A stretch of 52,060 bases of DNA from Shewanella sp. SR44-3 (GCF_014163735.1 NZ_JACJDV010000023.1:1-52060), one strand, 5' to 3'; shown: positions 18,282-28,047, numbered from the stretch's first letter. Notes: generated from the letters alone by a model not told the origin. Numbers and translations are program-made.

Positions 18282-19088
18282 ATGACAACAAATATCAAGA
18301 TTGATGACCAAGCGGCAAATCGCTGCTACTACCAAGTGCAAGGTAGTGAGGTTGAGATTTTCAGCTTCGCCCAAGCTCATGATTTACCTGTACTTATCAA
18401 AGGCCCCACTGGCTGTGGTAAGACACGTTTTGTGGAATTTATGGCACAAAGTTTAGGCCGTGAATTAGTGACGGTATCTTGTCATGACGATTTAACCGCC
18501 GCCGATTTATTGGGGCGTCATCTAGTCAGTTCAGAAGGTACCTTCTGGCAAGACGGGCCGCTGACCCGCGCGGTGCGCCATGGAGGTATTTGCTACCTAG
18601 ATGAAATTATTGAAGCCCGTAAAGACACGACCGTAGTGCTGCACTCATTATCGGATCATCGCCGAGAGCTGCACCTTGAACGCACCGGTGAAGTGATCAA
18701 AGCCCACAAAGATTTTATGCTGGTGGTGTCTTATAACCCAGGTTATCAGAATATGATGAAGGGCCTTAAACCCAGTACCCGCCAGCGCTTTGTTGCCATG
18801 TCATTTGATTACCCAACCCCTGAAAAAGAAGCGGAAATTTTAGTCCATGAAGCGGGCATAACCACAGAGCTTGCTAATACGTTAGTCAAACTTGGGGCTG
18901 ATATTCGCCGTTTAAGTGATATTGATTTAAAGGCTGCGGTATCGACGCGATTACTTATTTATGCTGCCAAAATGATGTCCAGCGGTTGCCATGCACAAAT
19001 GGCGTGTTTGCATTGTATTATTGAACCATTAACCGATGAAAAACAGACCATAGCCGCCCTAAGCCAACTTGTTAACGCACATTTCTAA
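18282..19088 (+). CDS. norQ: NorQ, MoxR/CbbQ-family AAA+ ATPase
   Basis: A 268-aa ATPase that works with NorD to activate NO reductase. Walker A is GPTGCGKTR near residue 43, Walker B GGICYLDEI near 108, sensor-1 region VVSYNPGYQ near 153, and arginine-finger candidates are in STRQRFV. Length fits NorQ. I chose ATG at 18282 (MTTNIKIDD) over a TTG seven codons upstream, since it has a GAG 6 nt before it and matches family length. It lies 85 nt after norD and 8 nt before norE. Confidence 0.93.
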   Translation: MTTNIKIDDQAANRCYYQVQGSEVEIFSFAQAHDLPVLIKGPTGCGKTRFVEFMAQSLGRELVTVSCHDDLTAADLLGRHLVSSEGTFWQDGPLTRAVRHGGICYLDEIIEARKDTTVVLHSLSDHRRELHLERTGEVIKAHKDFMLVVSYNPGYQNMMKGLKPSTRQRFVAMSFDYPTPEKEAEILVHEAGITTELANTLVKLGADIRRLSDIDLKAAVSTRLLIYAAKMMSSGCHAQMACLHCIIEPLTDEKQTIAALSQLVNAHF

Positions 19089-19096
19089 GCTTAGTC

Positions 19097-19774
19097 ATGA
19101 CAGAGCAGGCGCTTGACGCTAAGCCAGAAGGTGAAGCCAAGCTGGCACAGGAAGATAACTCGGCACTGGAAGACAAGGTTTCATTCGAAGATAACTCGGC
19201 ACTGGAAGGTAAACCACTTAACCCAGAGCCGCCAGGTTCCATGGCGGTTTGGGTGTTTATCTACGCAGAGCTTACTGAATTTGGGCTGTTTTTTATCTTA
19301 TTTCTGGTGGCAAAAGCTTATTTCCCTGAAGATTTTAGCCAAGGGCCAGCAAAATTAAGTACCTTTGCAGGGCTTGCTAATACCTTAATTTTACTCACTA
19401 GCAGTCTATGTGTCGTGAATGCCATCAGGGCGATAAAGTCAGGTAAGCCTCGGGTGACTGTGAATTGGCTGCTACTCACCATTGCCGCTGGGGCATTGTA
19501 TTGTGGGGTTAAATATTGGGAGTATGGCCGCAATGAAGCTCTAGGCATTAGCCCTCGGGATGACTACTTTATTGCCGCCTACTATTACATAGGTTTTAAT
19601 CACTTGCTCCATGTGCTCATCGGCATGGCAAGCATAGGTTTTGTGGCAACATTAACGGCTTTGGGTTTCTATGACGGGCAAAACCATGAAGGCTTAGAGA
19701 GCGCGGCGACCTACTGGCACATGATAGATCTGGTGTGGATCATCATCTTTCCGCTGCTATACGTGTTGCATTAA
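19097..19774 (+). CDS. norE: NorE, cytochrome c oxidase subunit III-like accessory protein
   Basis: A 225-aa inner-membrane protein of the haem-copper oxidase subunit III family with about five helices, an accessory protein that improves NO reductase activity. Family marks are WVFIYAELTEFGLFF, GFNHLLHVLIG and TYWHMIDLVWIIIFPLLY. The first about 45 residues are acidic and hydrophilic and contain a 12-residue duplicated unit (EDNSALE twice), encoded by a DNA direct repeat at 19151-19208. It is 8 nt from norQ and 25 nt from norF. Confidence 0.92.
   Translation: MTEQALDAKPEGEAKLAQEDNSALEDKVSFEDNSALEGKPLNPEPPGSMAVWVFIYAELTEFGLFFILFLVAKAYFPEDFSQGPAKLSTFAGLANTLILLTSSLCVVNAIRAIKSGKPRVTVNWLLLTIAAGALYCGVKYWEYGRNEALGISPRDDYFIAAYYYIGFNHLLHVLIGMASIGFVATLTALGFYDGQNHEGLESAATYWHMIDLVWIIIFPLLYVLH
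19151..19208 (+). repeat. 22-bp direct repeat with 36-bp period inside norE
   Basis: Identical 22-mers at 19151-19172 and 19187-19208 encode the repeated EDNSALE unit. The period is a multiple of three, so the frame is kept. Confidence 0.9.
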
Positions 19775-19798
19775 CTGAGAACAATAGGGTGATGATAT

Positions 19799-20095
19799 AT
19801 GGCCAGTAAAGTGATTAAGCGGCTGTTGGCGGCACCTGTCACGGTGTGGATGGTGTTAATTTTGCTGACATTAATCAGTGCCGCCTTTGCTGATTCTAGC
19901 GTTAGTCAAACGAGTGTAGGCTTAAGCAAGTTAAGCTTATTGTTAGTCGGTGTCATCGTGCTCGTAAAGGGTAATCTAGTGATTGACTATTTTATGGGGC
20001 TTAAACACACAAGGGGCTGGCCAGTACGAATAATGAAAACCTACCTTGCACTTATGTTAGCGCTGATCGCTAGTCATTTCTTTCGTTTTCTTTGA
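19799..20095 (+). CDS. norF: NorF, small membrane protein of the NO reductase cluster
   Basis: A 98-aa protein with three hydrophobic segments (about residues 15-33, 42-62 and 78-95) and the motif IDYFMGLKHTRGWPVRIMKTYL, split here only by description, typical of NorF and cytochrome oxidase subunit IV-like proteins. It is an accessory protein for NO reductase. AGGG precedes the ATG. It is the last gene of the cluster; no clear terminator follows. Confidence 0.85.
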   Translation: MASKVIKRLLAAPVTVWMVLILLTLISAAFADSSVSQTSVGLSKLSLLLVGVIVLVKGNLVIDYFMGLKHTRGWPVRIMKTYLALMLALIASHFFRFL

Positions 20096-20232
20096 TACAG
20101 GCACGGCTGTAACGGGCAATAAGTGAAGAGTCACGGCTTTAGCTGCAATGAATAAGTTTTTTAATATTTATCTCCATCTGCGCAGTGGTTACATTTATAC
20201 TTACGGCCATTTTTGGCAATGAGCAGTATCAA

Positions 20233-20868
20233 ATGTCTAAGATTTTTATTATCGGTCTCCCAAGAACCGGAACCACCAGTATCAGCGTTGCGTTATTGGA
20301 AATGGGGCTGAAAGTGGCTCATACGGCTTTTACAAAAAAAGCATTTGAAATGGCCGATGCAATCTCAGATGCGCCCTGTTTTAGTGACTATGTGCACTTA
20401 GATGCATTATTTCCAAACGCAAAATTCATTTATTTAACCAGAGATACGGCTAAATGGGTACCGTCTATGACTATGTTACTTGAAAAAATGGCACCTCATT
20501 TAGAACCAAAAACAGGCAAGTTCAACCCTATCTTAAAGCGCAGTTTTCATCACACGTTCTCGTTAACATTTCCCTTAACTGAGGATGAGCTAATTAACTG
20601 CTATTTGCGTCATGAGCAGGCTGTGTTTTCTTATTTTAAAGGCCGTAATGATTTTATATCGATTGACATCAGTGAGTCTGGCAGTTTGCTGAAAATAAAG
20701 CAGTTTCTAGGATTGAAAGCTCAAGGGGAGACAGATTTTCCTAAGTTAAATGTGGGGCGTAATGTGGCCAGCTGGCAGGAATACAAGCATCCGAACAAGA
20801 TTAATTCAAATTTGGCAGGGCCTGAGCATAGAAAGTATTTCGATTACTTATTAACAGAACACTCCTAA
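20233..20868 (+). CDS. Sulfotransferase-like P-loop protein
   Basis: A 211-aa protein of the PAPS-dependent sulfotransferase fold. The N-terminal GLPRTGTTS is the 5'-phosphosulfate-binding loop, KFIYLTRD near residue 76 is the 3'-phosphate-binding strand, and WQEYKH lies near the C-terminus. Acceptor unknown. It is shorter than many family members and has no signal peptide or membrane segment. I chose ATG at 20233 because the family begins MxKIFIIGLPRTGTTS; upstream codons from 20185 are hydrophobic and atypical. It follows norF on the same strand by 137 nt, but a functional link to NO metabolism is not indicated. Confidence 0.82.
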   Translation: MSKIFIIGLPRTGTTSISVALLEMGLKVAHTAFTKKAFEMADAISDAPCFSDYVHLDALFPNAKFIYLTRDTAKWVPSMTMLLEKMAPHLEPKTGKFNPILKRSFHHTFSLTFPLTEDELINCYLRHEQAVFSYFKGRNDFISIDISESGSLLKIKQFLGLKAQGETDFPKLNVGRNVASWQEYKHPNKINSNLAGPEHRKYFDYLLTEHS

Positions 20869-20927
20869 ATACTAGAAGTGTATTCATCTACCCTAAGAGG
20901 CAAATCAAGCATGAATAAGGCTACTGT

Positions 20928-20951
20928 ACAAGCGCCAGCTTGGGCGCTTGT
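20928..20951 (+). terminator. Hairpin after the sulfotransferase gene (possible terminator)
   Basis: A perfect 9-bp GC-rich stem (ACAAGCGCC with its complement) and a 6-nt loop, 59 nt after the stop codon. Only TCTCA follows, with no T-run, so terminator function is uncertain. Confidence 0.45.
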
Positions 20952-21051
20952 CTCAAGTTGGGCTTATCTCTTTAAAGAAAATCCTGTTAGTCGTAGCCAT
21001 GGGAGCGCGAGTTGAGCCGTAGTTCTTAGAGGACGCCCCCAATGGATTGAC

Positions 21052-21531
21052 TTAATAGGTTAAATGACAGCTCGGCAGGTCATTTTTCTCTAAATAATTC
21101 TGATGGTATTCTTCGGCAATATGGAATGTCTGTGCCGGTACGATTTCAGTGACTATGTGGCGCAGGCCCCATTTACCACTGCGAGCTAGTGCGAGTTTTG
21201 ATGCTTCAGCCAGTTGCTTTTGCACTTTATCGTGGAAAAATATCGTGCTGCGATATTGGCTGCCAATGTCGCCGCCTTGCATGTTTAGCATAGTCGGATT
21301 GTGATTTTTCCAAAACACATCCAGCAGTGCATCGAAACTCACGACCTCAGGGTCGAACTCAACTTGTACCACTTCTGCGTGCCCTGTGGTGCCCGTTTTG
21401 ACTTCTTTATAGGTAATCGCACTGTCTTTTCCACCCATGTAGCCACAGGTAGCATTCGTCACACCGTCGACTTCGCGAAAAAAATGCTCCACACCCCAAA
21501 AACAACCTGCACCGAATGTTGCTAACGCCAT
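21052..21531 (-). CDS. msrA: Peptide methionine sulfoxide reductase MsrA
   Basis: Reduces the S-epimer of methionine sulfoxide in proteins and free methionine. The 159-aa protein has the GCFWGVE motif with catalytic Cys10 and the conserved GDIGSQYRS and EEYHQNYL segments. It ends in CHLTY, with a C-terminal resolving cysteine. No signal peptide, so cytoplasmic. It is divergent from astE; a 24-bp palindrome lies between them. Confidence 0.95.
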   Translation of the reverse strand: MALATFGAGCFWGVEHFFREVDGVTNATCGYMGGKDSAITYKEVKTGTTGHAEVVQVEFDPEVVSFDALLDVFWKNHNPTMLNMQGGDIGSQYRSTIFFHDKVQKQLAEASKLALARSGKWGLRHIVTEIVPAQTFHIAEEYHQNYLEKNDLPSCHLTY

Positions 21532-21655
21532 GACTACACCTTAGTTACTGATTTATTGAATGGATGTCATCGACGGCTATGAATGAACCCGAGAGTTCAG
21601 ATTAAACTCTTTATAGAAGTCTAGACGTCCGAGAGTTTGATGCTTTAGGATCACA

Positions 21656-21679
21656 TTTGCAAGAAAATTTTCTTGCAAA
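21656..21679. promoter_or_regulatory. 24-bp perfect palindrome upstream of astE
   Basis: The half-site TTTGCAAGAAAA is followed directly by its exact complement. The flanks TCAC and GTGA continue the symmetry with a one-base offset. It lies 110 nt before astE and 125 nt before msrA, with no T-run. It does not match the ArgR or TyrR boxes I know, so the regulator is unknown. Confidence 0.65.
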
Positions 21680-21788
21680 GTGATAAATAATGACTATTTT
21701 CGCGGTTGAAGTTACTTCTTTGTCACTTGTGTTAGAATCAGTACCCTTATGTAATCCAATCCTTTTTTGCCTGTTTAAGGAGCATACC

Positions 21789-22829
21789 GTGCAACACGAG
21801 CTTATGGAAACCCACGACTTTTTGGCTTTTACTCTGGCCCATCCCGATGGCATTGCTCAACGCTTTAGTTTTGAATTGGGGCAGCACACCCAGGTTGAAG
21901 TTTGGGATACCGGCGTTATCGCTTTTATGCCAAAAGAAAAGTCAGCAACCGCCAAACAGGTAATTCTATCTTGTGCTGTCCATGGCAATGAAACTGCGCC
22001 AATTGAAATCTGTAATCGCCTGATCAGCGAATTATTAACGCAAAAAGTACAGGCCAAACAGCGCACCTTATTCTTGATTGGCAATCCGCCTGCTATCCAT
22101 AATCAAACCCGTTTTATTGAAGAAAACATGAACCGCCTTTTTAGCGGCGCACATTCTAAAGGTGAGGGGTTAATTCACCCAGAGCGCGTTAGAGCTAAAG
22201 CCTTAGAAGACTATGTGGCCGAGTTCTACCAAGGGGCACCAGCAGAGGAGCAGCGCATTCATTATGATTTACACACTGCAATTCGCCCCTCTAAGCACGA
22301 AAAGTTCGCCATTTATCCTTACAGGCCCGGGCGCGCTTACAGTGGCGAGCAGATCATGTTTTTAGCAGCATGTGGCGTTGATACCATCTTATTCCATCAT
22401 GAACCGACCACCACCTTCAGCTATTACTCATCCCAGCAATTTAATGCCGATGCGTTCACGGTAGAGCTAGGTAAGGTAATGCCATTTGGCGAAAACGACA
22501 TGAGCCGTTTTGCGCAAACTCAAACTATGTTAACTAAGCTTGTTAGCGGTGAAAACCTAGGCTTAACTGCGTTTTCAGCCGATAAGGTGAACTTGTATAA
22601 AGTCTGCCGCTCTATTAATAAGCGTTATGATGATTTCGCCTTTAGTTTCGCCGATAAAGTTGAAAACTTCAGTGCCTTTAATCAAGGTGAGGTACTTGCC
22701 ACTGAAGGCGGCGAGCAAGTCTTGGTGGAACAACCTCAGGAAGCTATCGTATTCCCGAATGCCAAAGTGCCCGTGGGTCAGCGTACTGTATTGTGTTTAG
22801 TCCCAGCGCCCAATGAAGATATTCGCTAA
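21789..22829 (+). CDS. astE: Succinylglutamate desuccinylase AstE
   Basis: Last step of the arginine succinyltransferase pathway: hydrolyses N-succinylglutamate to glutamate and succinate. The 346-aa zinc hydrolase has HGNE (His65 and Glu68, zinc ligands) and the third ligand His in HYDLHTAIR; a downstream EL segment carries the likely catalytic Glu. I chose GTG at 21789 because AAGGAG lies exactly 6 nt upstream and the protein then starts [11 protein letters not shown]; the frame open to 21690 lacks a ribosome site. The other ast genes are not nearby. Confidence 0.93.
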   Translation: MQHELMETHDFLAFTLAHPDGIAQRFSFELGQHTQVEVWDTGVIAFMPKEKSATAKQVILSCAVHGNETAPIEICNRLISELLTQKVQAKQRTLFLIGNPPAIHNQTRFIEENMNRLFSGAHSKGEGLIHPERVRAKALEDYVAEFYQGAPAEEQRIHYDLHTAIRPSKHEKFAIYPYRPGRAYSGEQIMFLAACGVDTILFHHEPTTTFSYYSSQQFNADAFTVELGKVMPFGENDMSRFAQTQTMLTKLVSGENLGLTAFSADKVNLYKVCRSINKRYDDFAFSFADKVENFSAFNQGEVLATEGGEQVLVEQPQEAIVFPNAKVPVGQRTVLCLVPAPNEDIR

Positions 22830-22901
22830 GCGTAAAGCAAATTATACAAGTAGCGAACAGGCAATTTTACCTAGGAGCATGAACAAGAGTTGATAGGTAG
22901 T

Positions 22902-22915
22902 TTACGTTAACGTAA
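22902..22915. promoter_or_regulatory. Palindrome TTACGTTAACGTAA upstream of bkdA1 (LiuR-like site)
   Basis: A perfect 14-bp palindrome 68 nt before bkdA1. From memory it resembles the operator reported for LiuR, the MerR-type repressor of branched-chain amino acid degradation in gammaproteobacteria, which would suit the bkd operon. The symmetry is seen; the regulator is inferred. Confidence 0.55.
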
Positions 22916-22982
22916 TGTTCATTGGCATATCAATAATAAATGGGTCAGTCTAGATACTGGCCACAAACAACAAGAGCACAAT

Positions 22983-24161
22983 ATGAGCAAAGCACCGCTG
23001 AACAACGAGACAGTGCACAGTGTCAGCTTCCTAGACAAAGCGTCATTGCACATTCCAATCTTGCGCATTTTACAAGCCGATGGCACCACCTATGAAAAAG
23101 CGGTGTTGCCAGTGATAGATCAAGCTCTAGCGACAAAAATCCACGATACCTGTGTGTTTACCCGTGTTTTAGATGAGCGCATGTTGGGTGCACAGCGTCA
23201 GGGGCGGATAAGCTTCTACATGACCTGTACCGGTGAAGAGGCTGCGGTTATTGGTAGCGCCGCCGCCTTAGATGATGAAGATGTTATCTTAGCTCAGTAC
23301 CGTGAACATGCAGCATTACGTTATCGCGGCTTCACCACTGAACAGTTTATGAATCAGATGTTCAGCAACGAAAAAGATTTAGGTAAAGGCCGCCAGATGC
23401 CCATTCATTACGGCAGTAAGGCGCTTCATTACCAAACGGTTTCATCGCCACTGGCAACCCAAATCCCTCAAGCAACGGGTGTGGGTTACAGCCTTAAGTT
23501 ACAGAAAAAACACAATGTGGCTATCTGTTACTTTGGGGAAGGCGCCGCCTCAGAAGGGGATTTTCACGCCGGAATGAACATGGCGGCAGTGCTTAAATCC
23601 CCGACTATTTTCTTTTGTCGTAACAATGGTTACGCCATTTCAACCCCAACTGAAGAGCAATACGCAGGTAATGGTATCGCCAGTCGCGGTGTGGGTTATG
23701 GCATGCATACTATTCGTGTTGACGGCAATGATATGTTAGCCGTATTGGCTGCGACGCAGCAAGCTAGAGCTTTTGCACTCGCCAATAATGCGCCGGTATT
23801 AATTGAAGCCATGACTTATCGCTTAGGTGCACATTCATCATCAGACGATCCATCGGGTTACCGCTCGAAAGACGAAGAAGCTAAGTGGAAACAACACGAT
23901 CCCGTGCAGCGCTTTAAGCTGTGGATGATAAACAAGGGCTGGCTTAAAGAAGCTGACGACCTTAAAAAATATGAACAGTACCGTGAAGAAGTGTTAGCGG
24001 CGGTTAAGGTTGCTGAAAAAATTCCAGTGCCTCATCTAGATGAAATTATTGAAGACGTGTTTGATAAGCCAACACCTATGCTGAAAAAGCAACTTGCTGA
24101 ACTTAAACAACATATCGCTAAGTATCCAACGTCTTACCCTAAAAGTGCTGGGAGATTATAA
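22983..24161 (+). CDS. bkdA1: Branched-chain 2-oxoacid dehydrogenase E1 alpha
   Basis: Thiamine diphosphate-dependent decarboxylase subunit acting on the 2-oxoacids of Val, Leu and Ile. At 392 aa it carries the TPP motif GEGAASEGDFH...NN (residues about 182-212) and the YRLGAHSSSDDPSGYR segment, typical of branched-chain rather than pyruvate E1. First gene of bkdA1-bkdA2-bkdB, 3 nt from bkdA2. AAGAG precedes the ATG. A LiuR-like palindrome lies upstream. Confidence 0.94.
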   Translation: MSKAPLNNETVHSVSFLDKASLHIPILRILQADGTTYEKAVLPVIDQALATKIHDTCVFTRVLDERMLGAQRQGRISFYMTCTGEEAAVIGSAAALDDEDVILAQYREHAALRYRGFTTEQFMNQMFSNEKDLGKGRQMPIHYGSKALHYQTVSSPLATQIPQATGVGYSLKLQKKHNVAICYFGEGAASEGDFHAGMNMAAVLKSPTIFFCRNNGYAISTPTEEQYAGNGIASRGVGYGMHTIRVDGNDMLAVLAATQQARAFALANNAPVLIEAMTYRLGAHSSSDDPSGYRSKDEEAKWKQHDPVQRFKLWMINKGWLKEADDLKKYEQYREEVLAAVKVAEKIPVPHLDEIIEDVFDKPTPMLKKQLAELKQHIAKYPTSYPKSAGRL

Positions 24162-24164
24162 ATC

Positions 24165-25142
24165 GTGCCTGAAATGAACATGTTACACGCCATCAATGAG
24201 GCGTTATCCATTGCCATGCAGACCAATGAGCGCACGGTAATTTTCGGTGAAGATGTGGGCCACTTCGGTGGCGTTTTTAGGGCAACTTCTGGCTTACAAG
24301 AAAAATTTGGCCGCGACCGTTGTTTTAACACGCCGTTAACTGAGCAAGGTATTGCAGGTTTTGCTAACGGTTTAGCCTCAAACGGCATGAATGCTGTCGC
24401 TGAAATCCAGTTTGCCGATTATATTTTTCCGGCCTTCGATCAAATTGTGAACGAATCTGCGAAATTTAGGTATCGCAGCGGTAATGAATTCGATGTGGGC
24501 GGTTTAACCTTTAGAACCCCCTATGGCGGCGGCATTGCCGGTGGTCATTATCACTCTCAATCTCCTGAAGCCTATTTTACTCAGACGCCTGGCCTTAAAG
24601 TGGTGGTGCCGCGTAATCCTGAGCAAGCTAAAGGTTTGCTATTGGCTGCTATTCGCGATCCCAACCCAGTGATTTTCTTTGAGCCTAAGCGTCTTTATCG
24701 TGCCTCTGTGGGCGAAGTGCCAGCGGGTGATTATGAAATTGAGCTAGGCAAAGCCGAAGTGGTTAAACAAGGTAAAGACATTACCTTAGTGGCCTGGGGC
24801 GCACAGATGGAAATTGTTGAGAAAGCCGCGGCGCGCGCTGAAGCTGAAGGCATTTCCTGTGAAATTATTGACCTTCGCACCTTAGCCCCGTGGGATGAAG
24901 ACACCATAGCGACATCGGTGAAGAAGACCGGCCGCTTGCTGATTAATCATGAAGCGCCGTTAACCGGCGGTTTTGCTGGTGAAATAGCGGCTACTATTCA
25001 ACAATCCTGTTTTTTACATTTAGAATCACCCATTAGCCGAGTGTGCGGCCTAGATACGCCATACCCACTTATTCACGAGAAAGAATACATGCCAGATGAG
25101 CTAAAGACCTTTGAAGCCATCAAGGCCTCAATGGCATTTTAG
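24165..25142 (+). CDS. bkdA2: Branched-chain 2-oxoacid dehydrogenase E1 beta
   Basis: A 325-aa transketolase-like partner of BkdA1. It shows [46 protein letters not shown] and the C-terminal [13 protein letters not shown] and [10 protein letters not shown] motifs of 2-oxoacid dehydrogenase E1 beta. Starts with GTG, with GGGAG about 10 nt upstream, only 3 nt after the bkdA1 stop, so the two are translationally linked. Confidence 0.94.
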   Translation: MPEMNMLHAINEALSIAMQTNERTVIFGEDVGHFGGVFRATSGLQEKFGRDRCFNTPLTEQGIAGFANGLASNGMNAVAEIQFADYIFPAFDQIVNESAKFRYRSGNEFDVGGLTFRTPYGGGIAGGHYHSQSPEAYFTQTPGLKVVVPRNPEQAKGLLLAAIRDPNPVIFFEPKRLYRASVGEVPAGDYEIELGKAEVVKQGKDITLVAWGAQMEIVEKAAARAEAEGISCEIIDLRTLAPWDEDTIATSVKKTGRLLINHEAPLTGGFAGEIAATIQQSCFLHLESPISRVCGLDTPYPLIHEKEYMPDELKTFEAIKASMAF

Positions 25143-25151
25143 GAGTTAGGT

Positions 25152-26783
25152 ATGATTAAAGATTTTATATTGCCCGATATTGGCGAAGGCGTGGTTGAGT
25201 GTGAGCTGGTCGATTGGTTAGTACAGGTTGGCGATGTAGTGGTTGAAGACCAACCCATTGCCGATGTAATGACAGACAAAGCCTTAGTGCAAATTCCTGC
25301 CCCATACCCTGGGGTTATCACTAAGCTGTATTACGCCAAAGGCGAAATCGCCATAGTGCATGCTCCCTTGTATGCGGTTGAAATGGCCGCTGATGATAGC
25401 CAAACTGACTCCTCACCGGCGACTCAGGCTCAAGCCAATGCAGCCGTTGAAGCCAGCAGTACACAAAGCAGTGCTGCCGCACCAAGCATGGCAACACAGC
25501 CTGTCACAGGCGTGGAAGTAGAAGACTTTTTACTGCCAGATATCGGTGAAGGTATCGTTGAATGTGAGCTGGTTGACTGGCTCGTTAACGAAGGCGATAT
25601 GGTGGTTGAAGACCAACCCATCGCCGATGTGATGACGGATAAAGCCCTAGTGCAAATTCCGGCTATGAAAGCTGGCCGAATCGTTAAGCAGTATTACCGC
25701 AAAGGTCAGTTGGCCAAGGTGCATTCACCGCTATTTGCGATTGAAGTGCAAACTAGCACAGCAGTAGCTGCTACTAGTACTAGCCTTGATACTGTGGCTC
25801 ACATGAGCGCGGCATCTAACAGCGCGGTGGCTGACGTTCAAGTTATTCAAGGTAAAGCCTTGGCAAGCCCTGCGGTAAGACGCATGGCAAGAGCGTTAGA
25901 TATCAACATAGCCTTAGTGCCTGGCAGCGGTAAAAATGGTCGAGTTTATAAAGAAGATATTGAACGTTATCAGCATGTTGAGCAGTCTGAGTCTATAGCA
26001 CCAACCCAGGCTGTGTGTCCCAAGGCACAAGCTTTGGCGTCATCCAGTGTTCAGCGCCAGGGGATTACAGCAGACGCAACAGACAGAGTTGAGCCCATTA
26101 AAGGGGTTAAGGCCGTTATGGCCAAGTTAATGCAAGAATCAGTCTCAACCATACCGCATTTTACCTATTGTGAAGAGTTTGACCTAACGGCATTAGTGGC
26201 GCTGCGTGAAAGCATGAAACAGCGTTACTCCAATGATGAAGTTAAGCTCACCATGATGCCTTTCTTTATGAAAGCCATGTCGCTTGCTATCACCGAGTTC
26301 CCTATTTTAAATAGCCAAGTGAATGCAGATTGTACTGAGCTTACGTATAAAGCGCGTCATAACATAGGCATGGCAGTTGACTCGAAAATGGGTTTATTGG
26401 TGCCTAACGTTAAAGATGTGCAAAATAAGAGTATCTTGCAGATAGCCGCTGAAATCACCCGCTTAACTGCTGCTGCTCGCAGCGGGCGAGTGAGCCCTGC
26501 GGATCTTAAAGAAGGCACTATCTCTATTTCTAATATTGGCGCACTTGGCGGCACAGTCGCTACGCCTATCATCAGCAAACCTGAAGTGGCCATTGTTGCT
26601 CTAGGCAAGTTGCAGGTATTGCCACGTTTTAATGAGAAAGGTGAAGTTGAAGCGCGCAAAATAATGCAAGTCAGTTGGTCTGGGGATCACAGAGTCATAG
26701 ATGGTGGCACTATCGCCCGTTTCTGTAATCTGTGGAAACATTACCTAGAGCAACCTGAGCACATGTTGTTGACTATGCGTTAG
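25152..26783 (+). CDS. bkdB: Branched-chain 2-oxoacid dehydrogenase E2 (dihydrolipoyl acyltransferase), two lipoyl domains
   Basis: Core acyltransferase of the branched-chain complex. The 543-aa protein has two near-identical lipoyl domains with lipoylated lysines at Lys43 and Lys164 (MTDKALVQI in both), joined by an Ala/Gln/Ser-rich linker. A peripheral-subunit-binding domain follows (ASPAVRRMARAL to VYKEDIERY, about 236-271), then the catalytic domain with GDHRVIDGGT near residue 510. The E3 subunit is not in the window and is probably shared lpdA. AGGAG lies before the ATG; a terminator follows. Confidence 0.94.
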   Translation: MIKDFILPDIGEGVVECELVDWLVQVGDVVVEDQPIADVMTDKALVQIPAPYPGVITKLYYAKGEIAIVHAPLYAVEMAADDSQTDSSPATQAQANAAVEASSTQSSAAAPSMATQPVTGVEVEDFLLPDIGEGIVECELVDWLVNEGDMVVEDQPIADVMTDKALVQIPAMKAGRIVKQYYRKGQLAKVHSPLFAIEVQTSTAVAATSTSLDTVAHMSAASNSAVADVQVIQGKALASPAVRRMARALDINIALVPGSGKNGRVYKEDIERYQHVEQSESIAPTQAVCPKAQALASSSVQRQGITADATDRVEPIKGVKAVMAKLMQESVSTIPHFTYCEEFDLTALVALRESMKQRYSNDEVKLTMMPFFMKAMSLAITEFPILNSQVNADCTELTYKARHNIGMAVDSKMGLLVPNVKDVQNKSILQIAAEITRLTAAARSGRVSPADLKEGTISISNIGALGGTVATPIISKPEVAIVALGKLQVLPRFNEKGEVEARKIMQVSWSGDHRVIDGGTIARFCNLWKHYLEQPEHMLLTMR

Positions 26784-26803
26784 GTATTAAGGCTAAAAAA
26801 TGT

Positions 26804-26835
26804 AAAAGGGCGCACGTTGCGTCCTTTTGTTTTTT
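26804..26835 (+). terminator. Intrinsic terminator of the bkd operon
   Basis: Stem AAAAGGGCGCA (26804-26814) with 26818-26828, one G-U pair, a 3-nt loop, then G and six T. Confidence 0.9.
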
Positions 26836-26885
26836 GCTGTGATTTCGTATAATCCTCCGAATAGAGTGATACCACTGGAAGTACT

Positions 26886-27953
26886 ATGAGTCTTGCTGCA
26901 CCTAAGATAGAAACCATTGAATATCCATTTCCTGCTAAGCCTGCGCTGTTGTCTGAAGCAGAAAAAAATGCTTATAAAGCTAGCATCAAACAGTTGCTAA
27001 TAGAGAAAAATGCCGTATTAGTGGCGCACTATTATACTGACCCTGAAATTCAAGCGCTTGCTGAAGAAACTGGCGGCTGCGTCTCTGATTCTTTAGAAAT
27101 GGCTCGCTTTGGCCGTGATCACCCCGCTAAGACCTTAATTGTGGCTGGGGTTAAGTTTATGGGGGAAACGGCTAAGATTTTAAGCCCAGAAAAAACCATT
27201 CTAATGCCAACACTTGAAGCGACTTGCTCATTAGATTTAGGTTGCCCGATTGAAGAGTTCAGCGCATTTTGTGATGCTCACCCTGATCATACTGTGGTGG
27301 TATATGCCAATACCTCTGCAGCGGTAAAAGCCCGTGCTGATTGGGTGGTAACCTCAAGTATTGCCCTTGAAATTGTTGAGCATTTAGATAGCCAAGATAA
27401 AAAAATTATTTGGGCACCAGACCGCCACTTAGGCTCATACATTAATACTCAGACTGGCGCAGATATGCTGCTGTGGCAGGGCGAGTGTATAGTCCATGAT
27501 GAGTTTCAAGCTAAGGCATTGCGTGAGCTTAAGAAAATTCACCCTAATGCTGCCATATTAGTGCATCCAGAATCCCCAGCAAGTGTGGTGGAACTAGCCG
27601 ATGCCGTCGGTTCAACCAGCCAATTAATCAAAGCGGCGCAGACCATGGAAAACGATACTTTTATCGTTGCCACCGACCGCGGTATTTTTTATAAAATGCA
27701 GCAAGCGGCGCCAGGGAAAACCTTAATTGAAGCACCAACTGGCGGTAATGGTGCCACTTGTAAGAGCTGCGCTCATTGCCCTTGGATGGCGATGAACGGC
27801 TTACAAGCGATTGCTGCATCACTTACTGATGTGGATAAATCTAAGCATGAAATTTTCGTGGATGATGAGTTAAGAATAAAAGCCCTTATCCCATTAACGC
27901 GTATGCTGGATTTTGCTAAAGACTTGAACATGAAAGTGAAGGGCAACGCTTAA
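26886..27953 (+). CDS. nadA: Quinolinate synthase NadA
   Basis: Condenses iminoaspartate with dihydroxyacetone phosphate to quinolinate in NAD synthesis. The 355-aa iron-sulfur protein carries the three cluster cysteines in [11 protein letters not shown] and the C-terminal [28 protein letters not shown] and HPESP are further family motifs. GGAAG precedes the ATG. Single gene between two intrinsic terminators. Confidence 0.96.
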   Translation: MSLAAPKIETIEYPFPAKPALLSEAEKNAYKASIKQLLIEKNAVLVAHYYTDPEIQALAEETGGCVSDSLEMARFGRDHPAKTLIVAGVKFMGETAKILSPEKTILMPTLEATCSLDLGCPIEEFSAFCDAHPDHTVVVYANTSAAVKARADWVVTSSIALEIVEHLDSQDKKIIWAPDRHLGSYINTQTGADMLLWQGECIVHDEFQAKALRELKKIHPNAAILVHPESPASVVELADAVGSTSQLIKAAQTMENDTFIVATDRGIFYKMQQAAPGKTLIEAPTGGNGATCKSCAHCPWMAMNGLQAIAASLTDVDKSKHEIFVDDELRIKALIPLTRMLDFAKDLNMKVKGNA

Positions 27954-27990
27954 TCAACAATATAAACAATCGCGATTATTGAACCAGACT

Positions 27991-28016
27991 AAACCTCGCC
28001 CATGCGAGGTTTTTTT
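27991..28016 (+). terminator. Intrinsic terminator of nadA
   Basis: Perfect 9-bp stem AAACCTCGC with its complement, loop CCAT, then a run of T. Confidence 0.92.
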
Positions 28017-28047
28017 ATTGCTTGGTTCATCTATTTGAATACTCAAC

